From contig NZ_BNEL01000003.1 of NCBI RefSeq assembly GCF_018327685.1, positions 2,728,001 to 2,792,000 of the forward strand: a stretch of DNA of 64,000 nucleotides. The letters run 5' to 3'. This DNA is from Streptomyces sp. TS71-3 (GTDB lineage: Bacteria > Actinomycetota > Actinomycetes > Streptomycetales > Streptomycetaceae). The notes beneath the pieces were generated by a model. That model saw only the letters and a program-made list of their open reading frames with translations, was not told the origin of the DNA and did not search any database. A program made the position numbers and the translations under genes. Each line of letters starts with the position of its first letter. Positions within the stretch are counted from its first letter, which is position 1. Shown here piece after piece: positions 53,470 through 61,880 of the stretch.

Positions 53470-54830
53470 TTGACATCCTCGCCCACTTAGAGGAGGGCAA
53501 TCCCCGCCTGCCGTGCCGTTGCCGGGCGCGGCTTCGGATGGGTTCCTGCTTCATCGCGCTGTGCCGGGAGGAAGCCCGGTCTTACCTGCGCTCCACGGGC
53601 TGTCACGGCCAGTCCGGCCGCCTTTGCGACGTTGACCGCCGCGTTGATGTCTCGGTCCAGCACCGTCCCGCACGACCCACACGTCCACTCACGGACGTGC
53701 AGGGGCTTGGCGCCATCCTTGACGCCGCAGGCCGAGCAGACCTGAGAGGTGGGCTCGAACCGGCCGATGCGCACGAACGTCCTGCCGTACCGGCTGCTCT
53801 TGTACTCCAGCATGGCGACGAACTGGGACCATCCGGCGTCGTAAACGGACTTGGCCAGACGTGTGCGGGCGAGTCCCTTGACCGCCAGGTCTTCCACCGC
53901 GATTGCTTGGTTCTCGCGGATCAGCTTGGTGGAGAGCTGGTGGTGGAACTCCCGTCGCGCATCGGCCACCCGCGCATATACGCGGGCGACCTTTAGCCGG
54001 GCCTTGTTCCTGTTGGCGCTGCCTTTCTCCTTGCGAGACAGGGTCCGCTGCGCCTTCTTGAGCTGCTTCTCAGCCCGGCGCAGGAAACGAGGGCTGTCGA
54101 TCTTCCGGCCGTCGGACAAGACGGCGAAGTGCCCCAGTCCCAGGTCCATGCCCACCTCCGGCGCGGCGGCAAGGACTCCTTCCGGGCCGGTTTCCACGAC
54201 GAACGACGCGAAGTACCTACCGGCGCTGTCCTTGAGCACGCTCACGCTGGACGGGGCGGAGGGCAGGCAGCGGGACCACTTGACCGTCACGTCACCGATC
54301 TTGGGAAGCCGCAGCTTCCTGCCGGGGGTGATCTTCCATCCCGCGTTCGCGGTGAATCGGATCGCCTGGCGGGTGTCTCTCTTCGACTTGAAGCGGGGTG
54401 GCCCCATCTTCGGGCGCCGACCCTTCAGGGAGTCGAAGAAGTTCCGGTAGGCACTCTCCAGGTCCCGAAGGGACTGCTGGAGGATCACTGACGAGACCTC
54501 GGCCAGCCACGCCCGTTCCGGGGTCTTCTTCGCGGCCGTGAGCCGCTTGGACAGCTCGGCGGAGGTAACCAACGCCAGCCCGGCCGCCCGGGCCTCCTCA
54601 CGAGCACGCAGTGCGTCGTTGGAGACCACCCGGGCGCAGCCGACGCCCTTGCCAGCGCAGTGCGCTGGGGGCCGTTCGGATAGAGGCGGAAAGAATACCG
54701 AAGCTGCACAGCAACCACCATACATACCTGGCTTATGCCACCATGTCGGAATCCGAACCCCGTTGCACGTACGAGCCGCCACGTCATCCGCAACCTGCAT
54801 GTTCCGACCCGCACAGGAGCCGGCGAGGTT
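53470..54830 (-). mobile_element. IS200/IS605-type element (tnpB only), decayed
   Basis: The right end carries the typical ...GAGGATGTCAA sequence (minus strand, about 53480-53470). TnpB occupies most of the element; no TnpA-like Y1 transposase is present. The left end is uncertain and set where the less GC-rich tract upstream of tnpB stops. Confidence 0.65.
53487..54721 (-). pseudogene. tnpB: TnpB RNA-guided nuclease, one frameshift
   Basis: The start MVVAVQLRYSFRLYPNGPQRTALARA (ATG 54721 or GTG 54709) is in one frame, and the continuation GCARVVSNDALRAREEARAAG is in the next. A one-base deletion near 54642 (GCGTCGGC where GCGTTCGGC is expected) separates them. The rest is intact: RuvC Asp (VGMDLGLGHF), Glu (IAVEDLAVKG), the zinc finger CSACG/CGSCG and final Asp (LDRDINAAVN). 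As written it is inactive unless frameshifting occurs. TnpB uses an RNA from the element's right end to cut DNA at matching targets. Confidence 0.85.
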
Positions 54831-54921
54831 CAGCCGTTCACCTCCGCCTCGCCTTCGGTTGGTACGGGTCACTCGCCCCTCCAACCGCCACCTGTGAACT
54901 CGGACCGCGTCCGGCCGGAGG
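54831..54921. other. spacer between IS left end and MHS gene
   Basis: About 90 bp with no recognisable feature. Confidence 0.4.
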
Positions 54922-56196
54922 TCACCGCTCCAGTTCCGCGAACGCCCGCTCCGGAAGCCGCAGGTACACCACCGACGACACCAGGCAGAGCACCGCCACG
55001 TACCAGGGGAAGAGGCCCGCGTTCCCGAGCTGCTTGAAGAGGGTGCCCACATAGGGCGCGGTGCCGCCGAACAGCGCCACCGTGAGCGAGTACGGGAAGC
55101 CGATCCCGGCGGCCCGCACCCGCGCCGGGAAGACCTCCGCGTTCACCGCCGCCGATATCGAGGTGAACCCGGTCAGCAGCACCAGGCCACCGCTCTGCAC
55201 GAGCAGCAGCGTCAGGAACGAGCCGTCCAGGGCGTGCAGCAACGGCACGCTCAGCAACGCGAAGCCCACCCCGAAGAACAGCAGCAGCGGCCGCCGCCCC
55301 CACCGGTCCGACAGCGCGCCGCCCACCGGCTGCAACAGCGCGAAGAACGCCAGCGCGATGGTGCCCGCCCACAGGGCGTCGCCCTTGGCAACGCCCGCGT
55401 TCAACTCGGCGTAGGTCGGCAGGTACGAGGTCCAGGTGTAGTACGCGAGGGTGCCGCCCGCCGTGATGCCGCAGATCAGCAGGGACGCCCGCGGGTGGCT
55501 GCGCAGCGCGTCGAACAGGCCGGGCCTCGGCGCCTGCTGCCGGCGGTTGTCGAGGGTCTCCAGCGCGCCCTGCCGGATCCAGAAGCCCACCAGGCTGAGC
55601 ACCGCTCCCAGCAGGAACGGCACCCGCCATCCCCAGCCGTCCATCTGCCCGCCCGACAGCGCCGCGACCAGCGCCGCGGAGACACCGGACGCGATGAGCT
55701 GGCCCGCGGTGGTGGACACGTACTGGAAGCTGGAGAACAGCCCGCGCCTGCCCGGTCGCGCGGACTCCACGAGGAAGGTGGTGGACGCGGCGAACTCGCC
55801 GCCCACCGAAAGGCCCTGGAGCAGCCGGGCGAGCACCAGCACGACGGGGCCGAACACCCCGGCCGCCGCGTAGGTGGGCGTCAGCCCGACCAGCAGGCTG
55901 CTGCCGCCCATCAGCAGGATGGTGAGCGTCAGCGCGGCGCGCCTGCCGTGCCGGTCCGCCACCGCTCCCAGCAGGAGCCCGCCCACCGGGCGCATGAAGA
56001 ACCCCACCGCGAACACCGCGAAGGTCGACAGCAGCGGCACCAGCGAACTGCCGGACCCCTTGGGGAAGATCTGGTCGGCGATGTACGTGGCCAGGAACGT
56101 GTACGCATACCAGTCGTACCACTCCACCGCGTTGCCCACCGAGGCCGCGAGGAGCTGGCGCACCGGGCGCCGGGTGGGCGTGAGCGTTTCTGTCAT
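54922..56196 (-). CDS. MHS-family MFS transporter (metabolite:H+ symporter)
   Basis: 424 aa from ATG 56196 (GGAAGG, 8-nt spacing). The opening SVGNAVEWYDWYAYTFLATYIADQIFPKG and the motifs ADRHGRRAAL, RLLQGLSVGGEFAASTTFLVES and LSDRWGRRPLL are typical of the MHS subfamily (shikimate, dicarboxylate, osmolyte carriers). Twelve membrane segments. Substrate unknown. Confidence 0.9.
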   Translation of the reverse strand: MTETLTPTRRPVRQLLAASVGNAVEWYDWYAYTFLATYIADQIFPKGSGSSLVPLLSTFAVFAVGFFMRPVGGLLLGAVADRHGRRAALTLTILLMGGSSLLVGLTPTYAAAGVFGPVVLVLARLLQGLSVGGEFAASTTFLVESARPGRRGLFSSFQYVSTTAGQLIASGVSAALVAALSGGQMDGWGWRVPFLLGAVLSLVGFWIRQGALETLDNRRQQAPRPGLFDALRSHPRASLLICGITAGGTLAYYTWTSYLPTYAELNAGVAKGDALWAGTIALAFFALLQPVGGALSDRWGRRPLLLFFGVGFALLSVPLLHALDGSFLTLLLVQSGGLVLLTGFTSISAAVNAEVFPARVRAAGIGFPYSLTVALFGGTAPYVGTLFKQLGNAGLFPWYVAVLCLVSSVVYLRLPERAFAELER

Positions 56197-56465
56197 GACC
56201 GCGACCTTCCCCCCGTTCCGGCGTCCGCACACGCCCCAAGGGCACAGCCTGCCGCGCGGTGCCGCGGCCGGCGGCGCCCGACGGCGACATTTCATACCGT
56301 CGTCACACTCGGGCCCGGCAGGTGCGGCCCCGCGGGCAGCCGTCATGCGCCGTGTCCCCGAAGCCGTGGTGACCGGCCCCCGGGCGGCCGTCGGGCGGCC
56401 GTCAGGGGCGTGTCCGCGGAAAATCCCGCGCCCGCCCGGAGCGCCCGTGGCTACCATTCCGGGGC
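56197..56465. other. divergent intergenic region, MHS / ValRS
   Basis: 270 bp. A -10-like TACCAT at 56452-56457 ends 8 nt before the valS ATG, so the mRNA is probably leaderless; I looked for and did not find a Val attenuator or T-box. Confidence 0.5.
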
Positions 56466-59102
56466 ATGGCAGACACCCATCGCCGTCACGGCGCACCCGA
56501 GCGGCCCGTCCTCGACGGGCTGGAAGAGAAATGGTCCGGGCGATGGGACGAGCAGCGCGTACACGTATTCGACGCCACCCGTGCCACGCGGCGCGACGAG
56601 GTCTTCTCCATCGACGCCCCGCCGCTCACCGCCAGCGGTTCGCTGCACGTCGGCCACGTCTTCTCGTACACCCACACCGACACCGTCGCCCGCTTCCAGC
56701 GGATGCGGGGCAAAGAGGTGTTCTATCCGATCGGGTGGGACGACAACGGCCTGCCCAGCGAGCGGCGGGTGCAGAACCACTTCGGGGTGCGCTGTGACCC
56801 GTCCCTGCCCTACGACCCGGACGCCACCCCGCCCGAGCGGCCCGGCAAGCACCCCGTCCCGGTCTCCCGGCGCACCTTCGTCGAACTGTGCGACCAGCTC
56901 ACCGCGCAGGACGAGAAGGAGTACGAGCGGGTGTGGCGTCGCATCGGGCTGTCCGTCGACTGGGGACGCGCCTACCGGACCATCGACGCCTCGACCCGGG
57001 CCGCCTCCCAGCGGGCGTTCCTGCGGAACCTGGCGCGCGGCGAGGCCTACCGCGCTCAGGCCCCGACGCTGTGGGACACCACGTTCCGCACCGCCGTCGC
57101 ACAGGCGGAGCTGGAGGAGCGGGAGTGGCCGGGCGCGTACCACCGGCTGCTCTTCACGGGCCCGGACGGCATGCCCGTGCCCGTCGACACCACCCGGCCC
57201 GAACTGCTGCCCGCCTGCGTCGCGCTGGTCGCCCACCCGGACGACGAGCGCTACCGCTCCCTCGTCGGCACCACCGCGGGCACCCCGCTCTTCCACGTCC
57301 GGGTCCCGGTGCTCGCCCACCGCCTCGCCGACCCGGAGAAGGGCACCGGCATCGCCATGGTGTGCACCTTCGGCGACACCACCGACGTCACCTGGTGGCG
57401 GGAGCTGGACCTGCCCACCCGGCCGGTGATCGGGCGGGACGGCAGGTTCGCCGCCGAGCCGCCGCCCGGTGTCGCCGCGCCGGGTGCCCGCGAGGCCTAC
57501 GCCCGTCTCGCGGGCGCCACCGCGCACACCGCGCGCGAGCGCGTCGTCGAACTGCTGCGTGCGGACGGCGCCCTGGAAGGCGAGCCGCGCCCGATCAGGC
57601 ACCCGGTGAAGTTCTTCGAGAAGGGCGAGCGGCCGCTGGAGATCGTCACCAGCCACCAGTGGTACCTGCGCAACGGAGGCCGCGACGCCTCGCTCCGCGA
57701 GCGCCTGCTGGAGCGCGGCGCCGAACTGCGGTGGCACCCACCGCACATGAGGACCCGCTACGAGAACTGGGTCGGCGGCCTCAACGGCGACTGGCTGATC
57801 AGCAGGCAGCGCTTCTTCGGGGTGCCCATCCCGCTCTGGTACCCGCTCGGCCCCGACGGCCGCCCGGACCACGACCGGCCGATCGTTCCCGACGAGGCCG
57901 GCCTGCCCGTCGACCCGAGCGCCGAGGCGCCGCCCGGATACCGGGAGGACCAGCGCGAGCGGCCCGGCGGGTTCACCGGCGAGCAGGACGTCATGGACAC
58001 CTGGGCCACCTCGTCGCTGACCCCGCAGATCGCGGGCGGCTGGGGCACGGACCCGGAGCTGTTCGCCCGGGTCTTCCCCATGGACCTGCGGCCCCAGGCC
58101 CACGAGATCATCCGCACCTGGCTGTTCTCCACCGTGGTCCGCTCCGAGGCCGAGCACGGGACGCTGCCCTGGCGGCACGCCGCCATCTCCGGGTGGATCC
58201 TCGACCCCGACCGCAAGAAGATGTCCAAGTCCCGGGGGAGGGTGGTGACACCCGAGGAACTGCTCGACACCTACGGCTCCGACGCGGTCCGCTACTGGGC
58301 GGCCTGCGCCCGGCCTGGCGTGGACACCGCCTTCGAGACCGGGCAGATGAAGATCGGCCGGCGGCTGGCGACGAAGCTGCTGAACGCCGGCAGGTTCGTC
58401 CTGGGCCTCGCGGACACCGCGTCCGAAGGACCGGAACCCCTGGGCCCCGCCGCGGAGGACGGTGCCGCAGGCCTTCCGGACGCCGGGGCCGTCACCGAGC
58501 CGCTCGACCTGGCGCTGCTCGCCGAACTGGCCGACGTGGTCGCCGAGGCCACCGCCGCGTTCGAGGAGTTCGACCAGGCCCGCGCCCTGGCCGGGACCGA
58601 GCGGTTCTTCTGGCGGTTCTGCGACGACTACCTGGAGCTGGTCAAGGCCCGTGCCTACGGCGACCAGGACGGCGGCGCGGAGGGGGCGGCCGCCCGCTCC
58701 GCGCGGGCCGCGCTGCGGCTGGCGCTCGACACCCTGCTGCGGCTCTTCGCGCCCGTGCTGCCCTTCGTCACCGAGGAGGTGTGGTCCTGGTGGCGGGACG
58801 GCTCCGTGCACCGCGCCGCCTGGCCCGACGCAGAGCGCATCCGGCAGGCGGCCGGCGACGCCGACGCCGGGTTGCTGGCGACGGCGGCCGACGCCATCGC
58901 CGCGGTGCGCAGGGCCAAGTCCGAGGCCAGGCTGTCGCTCAGGACCGAGGTCGCGGGCGCGGTGGTGACCGCTCCGCGGGACGTGCTCGACCGTTTCGAG
59001 TCCATCGCCGAGGACGTCCGGGCGGCCGGCCGGATCGGCGTGGTGGAGCGCGCCCCGGCCCGGACACCGGACGCGGCGCTGGAGGTGAGCGTGCGGCTGT
59101 GA
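56466..59102 (+). CDS. valS: valyl-tRNA synthetase
   Basis: 878 aa. Class I motifs: SGSLHVGHV (HIGH, about residues 58-66) and KKMSKSRG (KMSKS, about 582-589). The editing domain (WPGAYHRLLF ... VDTTRPELLPACVAL) and the C-terminal anticodon-binding helices are present. The phrase IGWDDNGLPSERRVQNHFGVRCDP places it in the archaeal-like ValRS group that occurs in many actinomycetes. Whether this is the only valS in the genome cannot be told; if not, it may be a resistance paralogue. No ribosome site is evident, in line with a leaderless transcript. Confidence 0.95.
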   Translation: MADTHRRHGAPERPVLDGLEEKWSGRWDEQRVHVFDATRATRRDEVFSIDAPPLTASGSLHVGHVFSYTHTDTVARFQRMRGKEVFYPIGWDDNGLPSERRVQNHFGVRCDPSLPYDPDATPPERPGKHPVPVSRRTFVELCDQLTAQDEKEYERVWRRIGLSVDWGRAYRTIDASTRAASQRAFLRNLARGEAYRAQAPTLWDTTFRTAVAQAELEEREWPGAYHRLLFTGPDGMPVPVDTTRPELLPACVALVAHPDDERYRSLVGTTAGTPLFHVRVPVLAHRLADPEKGTGIAMVCTFGDTTDVTWWRELDLPTRPVIGRDGRFAAEPPPGVAAPGAREAYARLAGATAHTARERVVELLRADGALEGEPRPIRHPVKFFEKGERPLEIVTSHQWYLRNGGRDASLRERLLERGAELRWHPPHMRTRYENWVGGLNGDWLISRQRFFGVPIPLWYPLGPDGRPDHDRPIVPDEAGLPVDPSAEAPPGYREDQRERPGGFTGEQDVMDTWATSSLTPQIAGGWGTDPELFARVFPMDLRPQAHEIIRTWLFSTVVRSEAEHGTLPWRHAAISGWILDPDRKKMSKSRGRVVTPEELLDTYGSDAVRYWAACARPGVDTAFETGQMKIGRRLATKLLNAGRFVLGLADTASEGPEPLGPAAEDGAAGLPDAGAVTEPLDLALLAELADVVAEATAAFEEFDQARALAGTERFFWRFCDDYLELVKARAYGDQDGGAEGAAARSARAALRLALDTLLRLFAPVLPFVTEEVWSWWRDGSVHRAAWPDAERIRQAAGDADAGLLATAADAIAAVRRAKSEARLSLRTEVAGAVVTAPRDVLDRFESIAEDVRAAGRIGVVERAPARTPDAALEVSVRL

Positions 59103-59206
59103 CGTTCCGGGGCCGGCTGAAGAGGGGGACTCGGCCGGCCCCGTGGGGCGAGAGCCGCATCACAGGTGCTGGTAGCCCCGGGGCACCTGCGCGGTAGTGT
59201 GCTTCG

Positions 59207-60394
59207 GTGACGACGCAATCGAACACTCCTGCAGGCTGGTACCCGGACCCGTACGGCGCACCGCAGACACTGCGGTGGTGGGACGGATCCCGCTGGACCG
59301 AGCACACCCATGCCGGCCAGCAGGGCGCGCCGGCACAGCAGGCGGGGCAGCAGGGGCAGCAGCAGGGCCACGGTCAGCACATACCGCAGCAGGCCCCGCG
59401 CGGGAACCAGCAGGCCCCCGGGGCACAGCAGTTCGGCCAGCCGGAAGCGGCTCAGTATCCCGGCAGTGGGGGTCAGTATCCCGGCGGTGCGGGTCAGCAG
59501 CCGGGTGGTGGGGGTCAGTACCCCGGTGGCGCGGGTCAGCAGCCGGGTGGAGGGGGCCAGTACCCCGGTGGCGGGGGCCAGTACCCCGCCGGTGCCGCCC
59601 AGCAGCCCGGGTACCAGCAGCCGGGCCAGCAGTTCCAGCAGCAGCAGTTCCAACAGCAGCCCGGCCAGCAGCAGTTCCAGCAGCAGCCCGGTCAGCAGTT
59701 CCCCCCGCAGCCGGGCCAGGCGCCCCGCGAAGCGCCCCGGGTGCAGCGGCAGGTGCAGCAGCGGGCCGGGGTCGCCCCCACCGGCCAGGGCGGCGGCACG
59801 CTCTTCACCGAGCCGGTGCTGGTCGTCAACCAGAAGGCGAAGCTGATCGAGCTGACGAACGAGTACAGCGTCTTCGACCAGCACGGCAACACGCTCGGCT
59901 CGGTGGCCGAGATCGGGCAGAGCACGCTGAAGAAGGCCCTGCGCTTCGTCTCCAGCGTCGACCAGTTCATGACCCACCGGCTGGAGATCCGCGACGCCTA
60001 CGGTCAGCCGCACCTCATCCTGACCCGGCCCGCGAAGATCATGAAGTCCCGGGTGCTCGTGAACCGCCCGGACGGATCGCAGGTCGGCGAGATCGTCCAG
60101 GAGAACATGATCGGGAAGATCAACTTCGCGATGAGCGCGGCCGGCCACCAGGTCGGCGCGATCAGGGCGGAGAACTGGCGCGCCTGGAACTTCTCCATCG
60201 TGGACCACGCCGACAACGAGGTCGCCCGGATCACCAAGACCTGGGAGGGCCTGGCCAAGACGATGTTCACGACCGCGGACAACTACGTCCTGCAGATCCA
60301 CTACCAGCTGCCGGATCCCCTGCTGAGCCTGGTGGTGGCGACCGCGCTCACCGTGGACACCGCCCTCAAGCAGGACGCGCGCGGCTGGGGCTGA
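59207..60394 (+). CDS. DUF2510 + LURP-one/scramblase-like protein
   Basis: 395 aa from GTG 59207. Residues 9-35 form a DUF2510 motif (PAGWYPDPYGAPQTLRWWDGSRWTEHT). Then comes a long disordered Gln/Pro/Gly region with GQYPGG repeats (about 80-180), and a C-terminal scramblase-like (LURP-one-related) beta-barrel from about 195 (LFTEPVLVVNQKAKLIELTNEYSVFDQ ... ITKTWEGLAKTMFTTADNYVL). Such proteins are thought to associate with membranes; the function in Streptomyces is not established. Confidence 0.88.
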   Translation: MTTQSNTPAGWYPDPYGAPQTLRWWDGSRWTEHTHAGQQGAPAQQAGQQGQQQGHGQHIPQQAPRGNQQAPGAQQFGQPEAAQYPGSGGQYPGGAGQQPGGGGQYPGGAGQQPGGGGQYPGGGGQYPAGAAQQPGYQQPGQQFQQQQFQQQPGQQQFQQQPGQQFPPQPGQAPREAPRVQRQVQQRAGVAPTGQGGGTLFTEPVLVVNQKAKLIELTNEYSVFDQHGNTLGSVAEIGQSTLKKALRFVSSVDQFMTHRLEIRDAYGQPHLILTRPAKIMKSRVLVNRPDGSQVGEIVQENMIGKINFAMSAAGHQVGAIRAENWRAWNFSIVDHADNEVARITKTWEGLAKTMFTTADNYVLQIHYQLPDPLLSLVVATALTVDTALKQDARGWG

Positions 60395-60553
60395 GCGCGA
60401 GCGGAGCGGGCGGCAGGGGCCGACCCCTGCGCGGCAGGGACAGAACCCGTCCGCCGTGCCCGCTCGGTGCCGAGCGGTCCGCCGCGGCCGGCCGGGCCGG
60501 CGTGCGGCGTGGTGGTGGCACGGGCCCCCGAAGCCCCGCGCCACCGCCCCTGC

Positions 60554-61525
60554 TCACACGTTCCTGCCGTTGCCGCCGCCACCCGAGAGCGCGGCCCTCT
60601 TGATGCCCGACGTGATCTTGTCCATCGTGGCCACGCCCGGCGCGGCGGGGTTCACGTCGAATCCGAAGCGCACCACCACGAGCACGTTCTTGCTCGCGGG
60701 TGACGGGAACGCCAGCGACTCGACGTAGCCGTCGTCGCCCTTGCTCGTCACGACCTTCCAGCGCACCAGGTAGCCCTTCTCGCCCGCCACCGTCACCGCG
60801 CGTGCGGCAAGCTGCTGGTGGGACGAGATCTTGCCGTAGACCTTCCCGCCGTACGAGTCCTTGGCGTTCTGCTCGATGTCCGCCTCGGCCACCGCCTGAG
60901 CCGTCGTCTGCTTCAGCTTCAGCGCCACCGCGGGGGCCGAGCTGGCGCCGCCGCGCACGCACTGCTGCGTGCCGTCGCCAGGGCACTTGTACGGGCCGGT
61001 GGTCACCTGGGCGCCCACGGGCAGCGACTCGCCCTGCCAACCGTCAAGCACCGGCAGGCTGATGCCGCTCATCGGGTCGGTGGCGTAGCCGTCCTCGCTT
61101 CCCTGGCCCTGGCCCGGGCCCGGCGCGTCGGGTGCGCCGGGGCCATCGGGTGCGCCGGGACCGTCAGGGGCACCGGGGATGCCCGGCGCGTCGCCCCCGC
61201 CGCCCTGCCGGGACGGCGCGGACGACGGCTGCGACGATGCCGAGTCGCTGCCGCCGTCGGAGGTGAGCGCGTAGATCCCGCCGCCGATGCAGGCCAGCAC
61301 GACCAGCACGACCACCGCCCCGATCCACGCGCGCAGCCCGCGCCGCCGTCCCCCAGGCGCGGCGGGCGCACCCGGCGGATACCCGGGCGGCCCCCACCCG
61401 GCCGCGGTCTCGGCGGGCCGGACGCTCTGCGTCCAGGCACTGCCGTCCCACCAGCGCTCGGTGCGCGGTCCGTCACTTGTCTGCCCGGGGTCGGGGTACC
61501 AGCCGGGGGGAGTCACCTGGGTCAT
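60554..61525 (-). CDS. DUF2510 single-span membrane protein
   Basis: 323 aa from ATG 61525. DUF2510 at the N-terminus (PPGWYPDPGQTSDGPRTERWWDGSAWT), one membrane helix at about 69-89 (AWIGAVVVLVVLACIGGGIYAL), a Gly/Pro/Asp-rich linker (APDGPGAPDGPGAPDAPG) and an extracellular domain with two cysteines (about 155-315). The outside part resembles other actinobacterial proteins of unknown role. Convergent with the preceding DUF2510 gene. Confidence 0.87.
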   Translation of the reverse strand: MTQVTPPGWYPDPGQTSDGPRTERWWDGSAWTQSVRPAETAAGWGPPGYPPGAPAAPGGRRRGLRAWIGAVVVLVVLACIGGGIYALTSDGGSDSASSQPSSAPSRQGGGGDAPGIPGAPDGPGAPDGPGAPDAPGPGQGQGSEDGYATDPMSGISLPVLDGWQGESLPVGAQVTTGPYKCPGDGTQQCVRGGASSAPAVALKLKQTTAQAVAEADIEQNAKDSYGGKVYGKISSHQQLAARAVTVAGEKGYLVRWKVVTSKGDDGYVESLAFPSPASKNVLVVVRFGFDVNPAAPGVATMDKITSGIKRAALSGGGGNGRNV

Positions 61526-61880
61526 GAACACACAGTAGGAGCAGAGCCTGAAAACCGGATGAGAGGGGCGGCACAAAACCATCCGGACGGCCCGGCCCAC
61601 CGCCGCGCCGCCTCCCGCCCGGCCCCGGCGACGGCACCCCCGGGTGACCGCCGGGACGCGGCCGCAACCGCCGCCCGAACCGCCGCCCGCAACCGCCGCG
61701 GGCCACGGTGGCGTCCCCCCGCGGATCCTGTCGGGCATCCGCCATTACCACCCATCGGGGCACCGCGTCCGGGAATCATCGCTGTTTGCATGTCCCTTGG
61801 CGACGAGGCTTCCCATGGACAGACGTCCGGCTAGTCTCTGGGCGGTGAACGCGGGCGTCGACACCAGAGGAGGTGGCAGG
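61526..61880. other. intergenic region upstream of LAL regulator
   Basis: 355 bp; a somewhat less GC-rich patch around 61780-61800 (TTTGCATG) may be promoter DNA. GAGGAGG lies just upstream of the regulator's ATG. No small gene seen. Confidence 0.45.

Noticed and set aside
56197..56465. Val attenuator or T-box before valS
   Set aside because: No Val-rich leader peptide or antiterminator/terminator pair; a -10 box lies right before the ATG.
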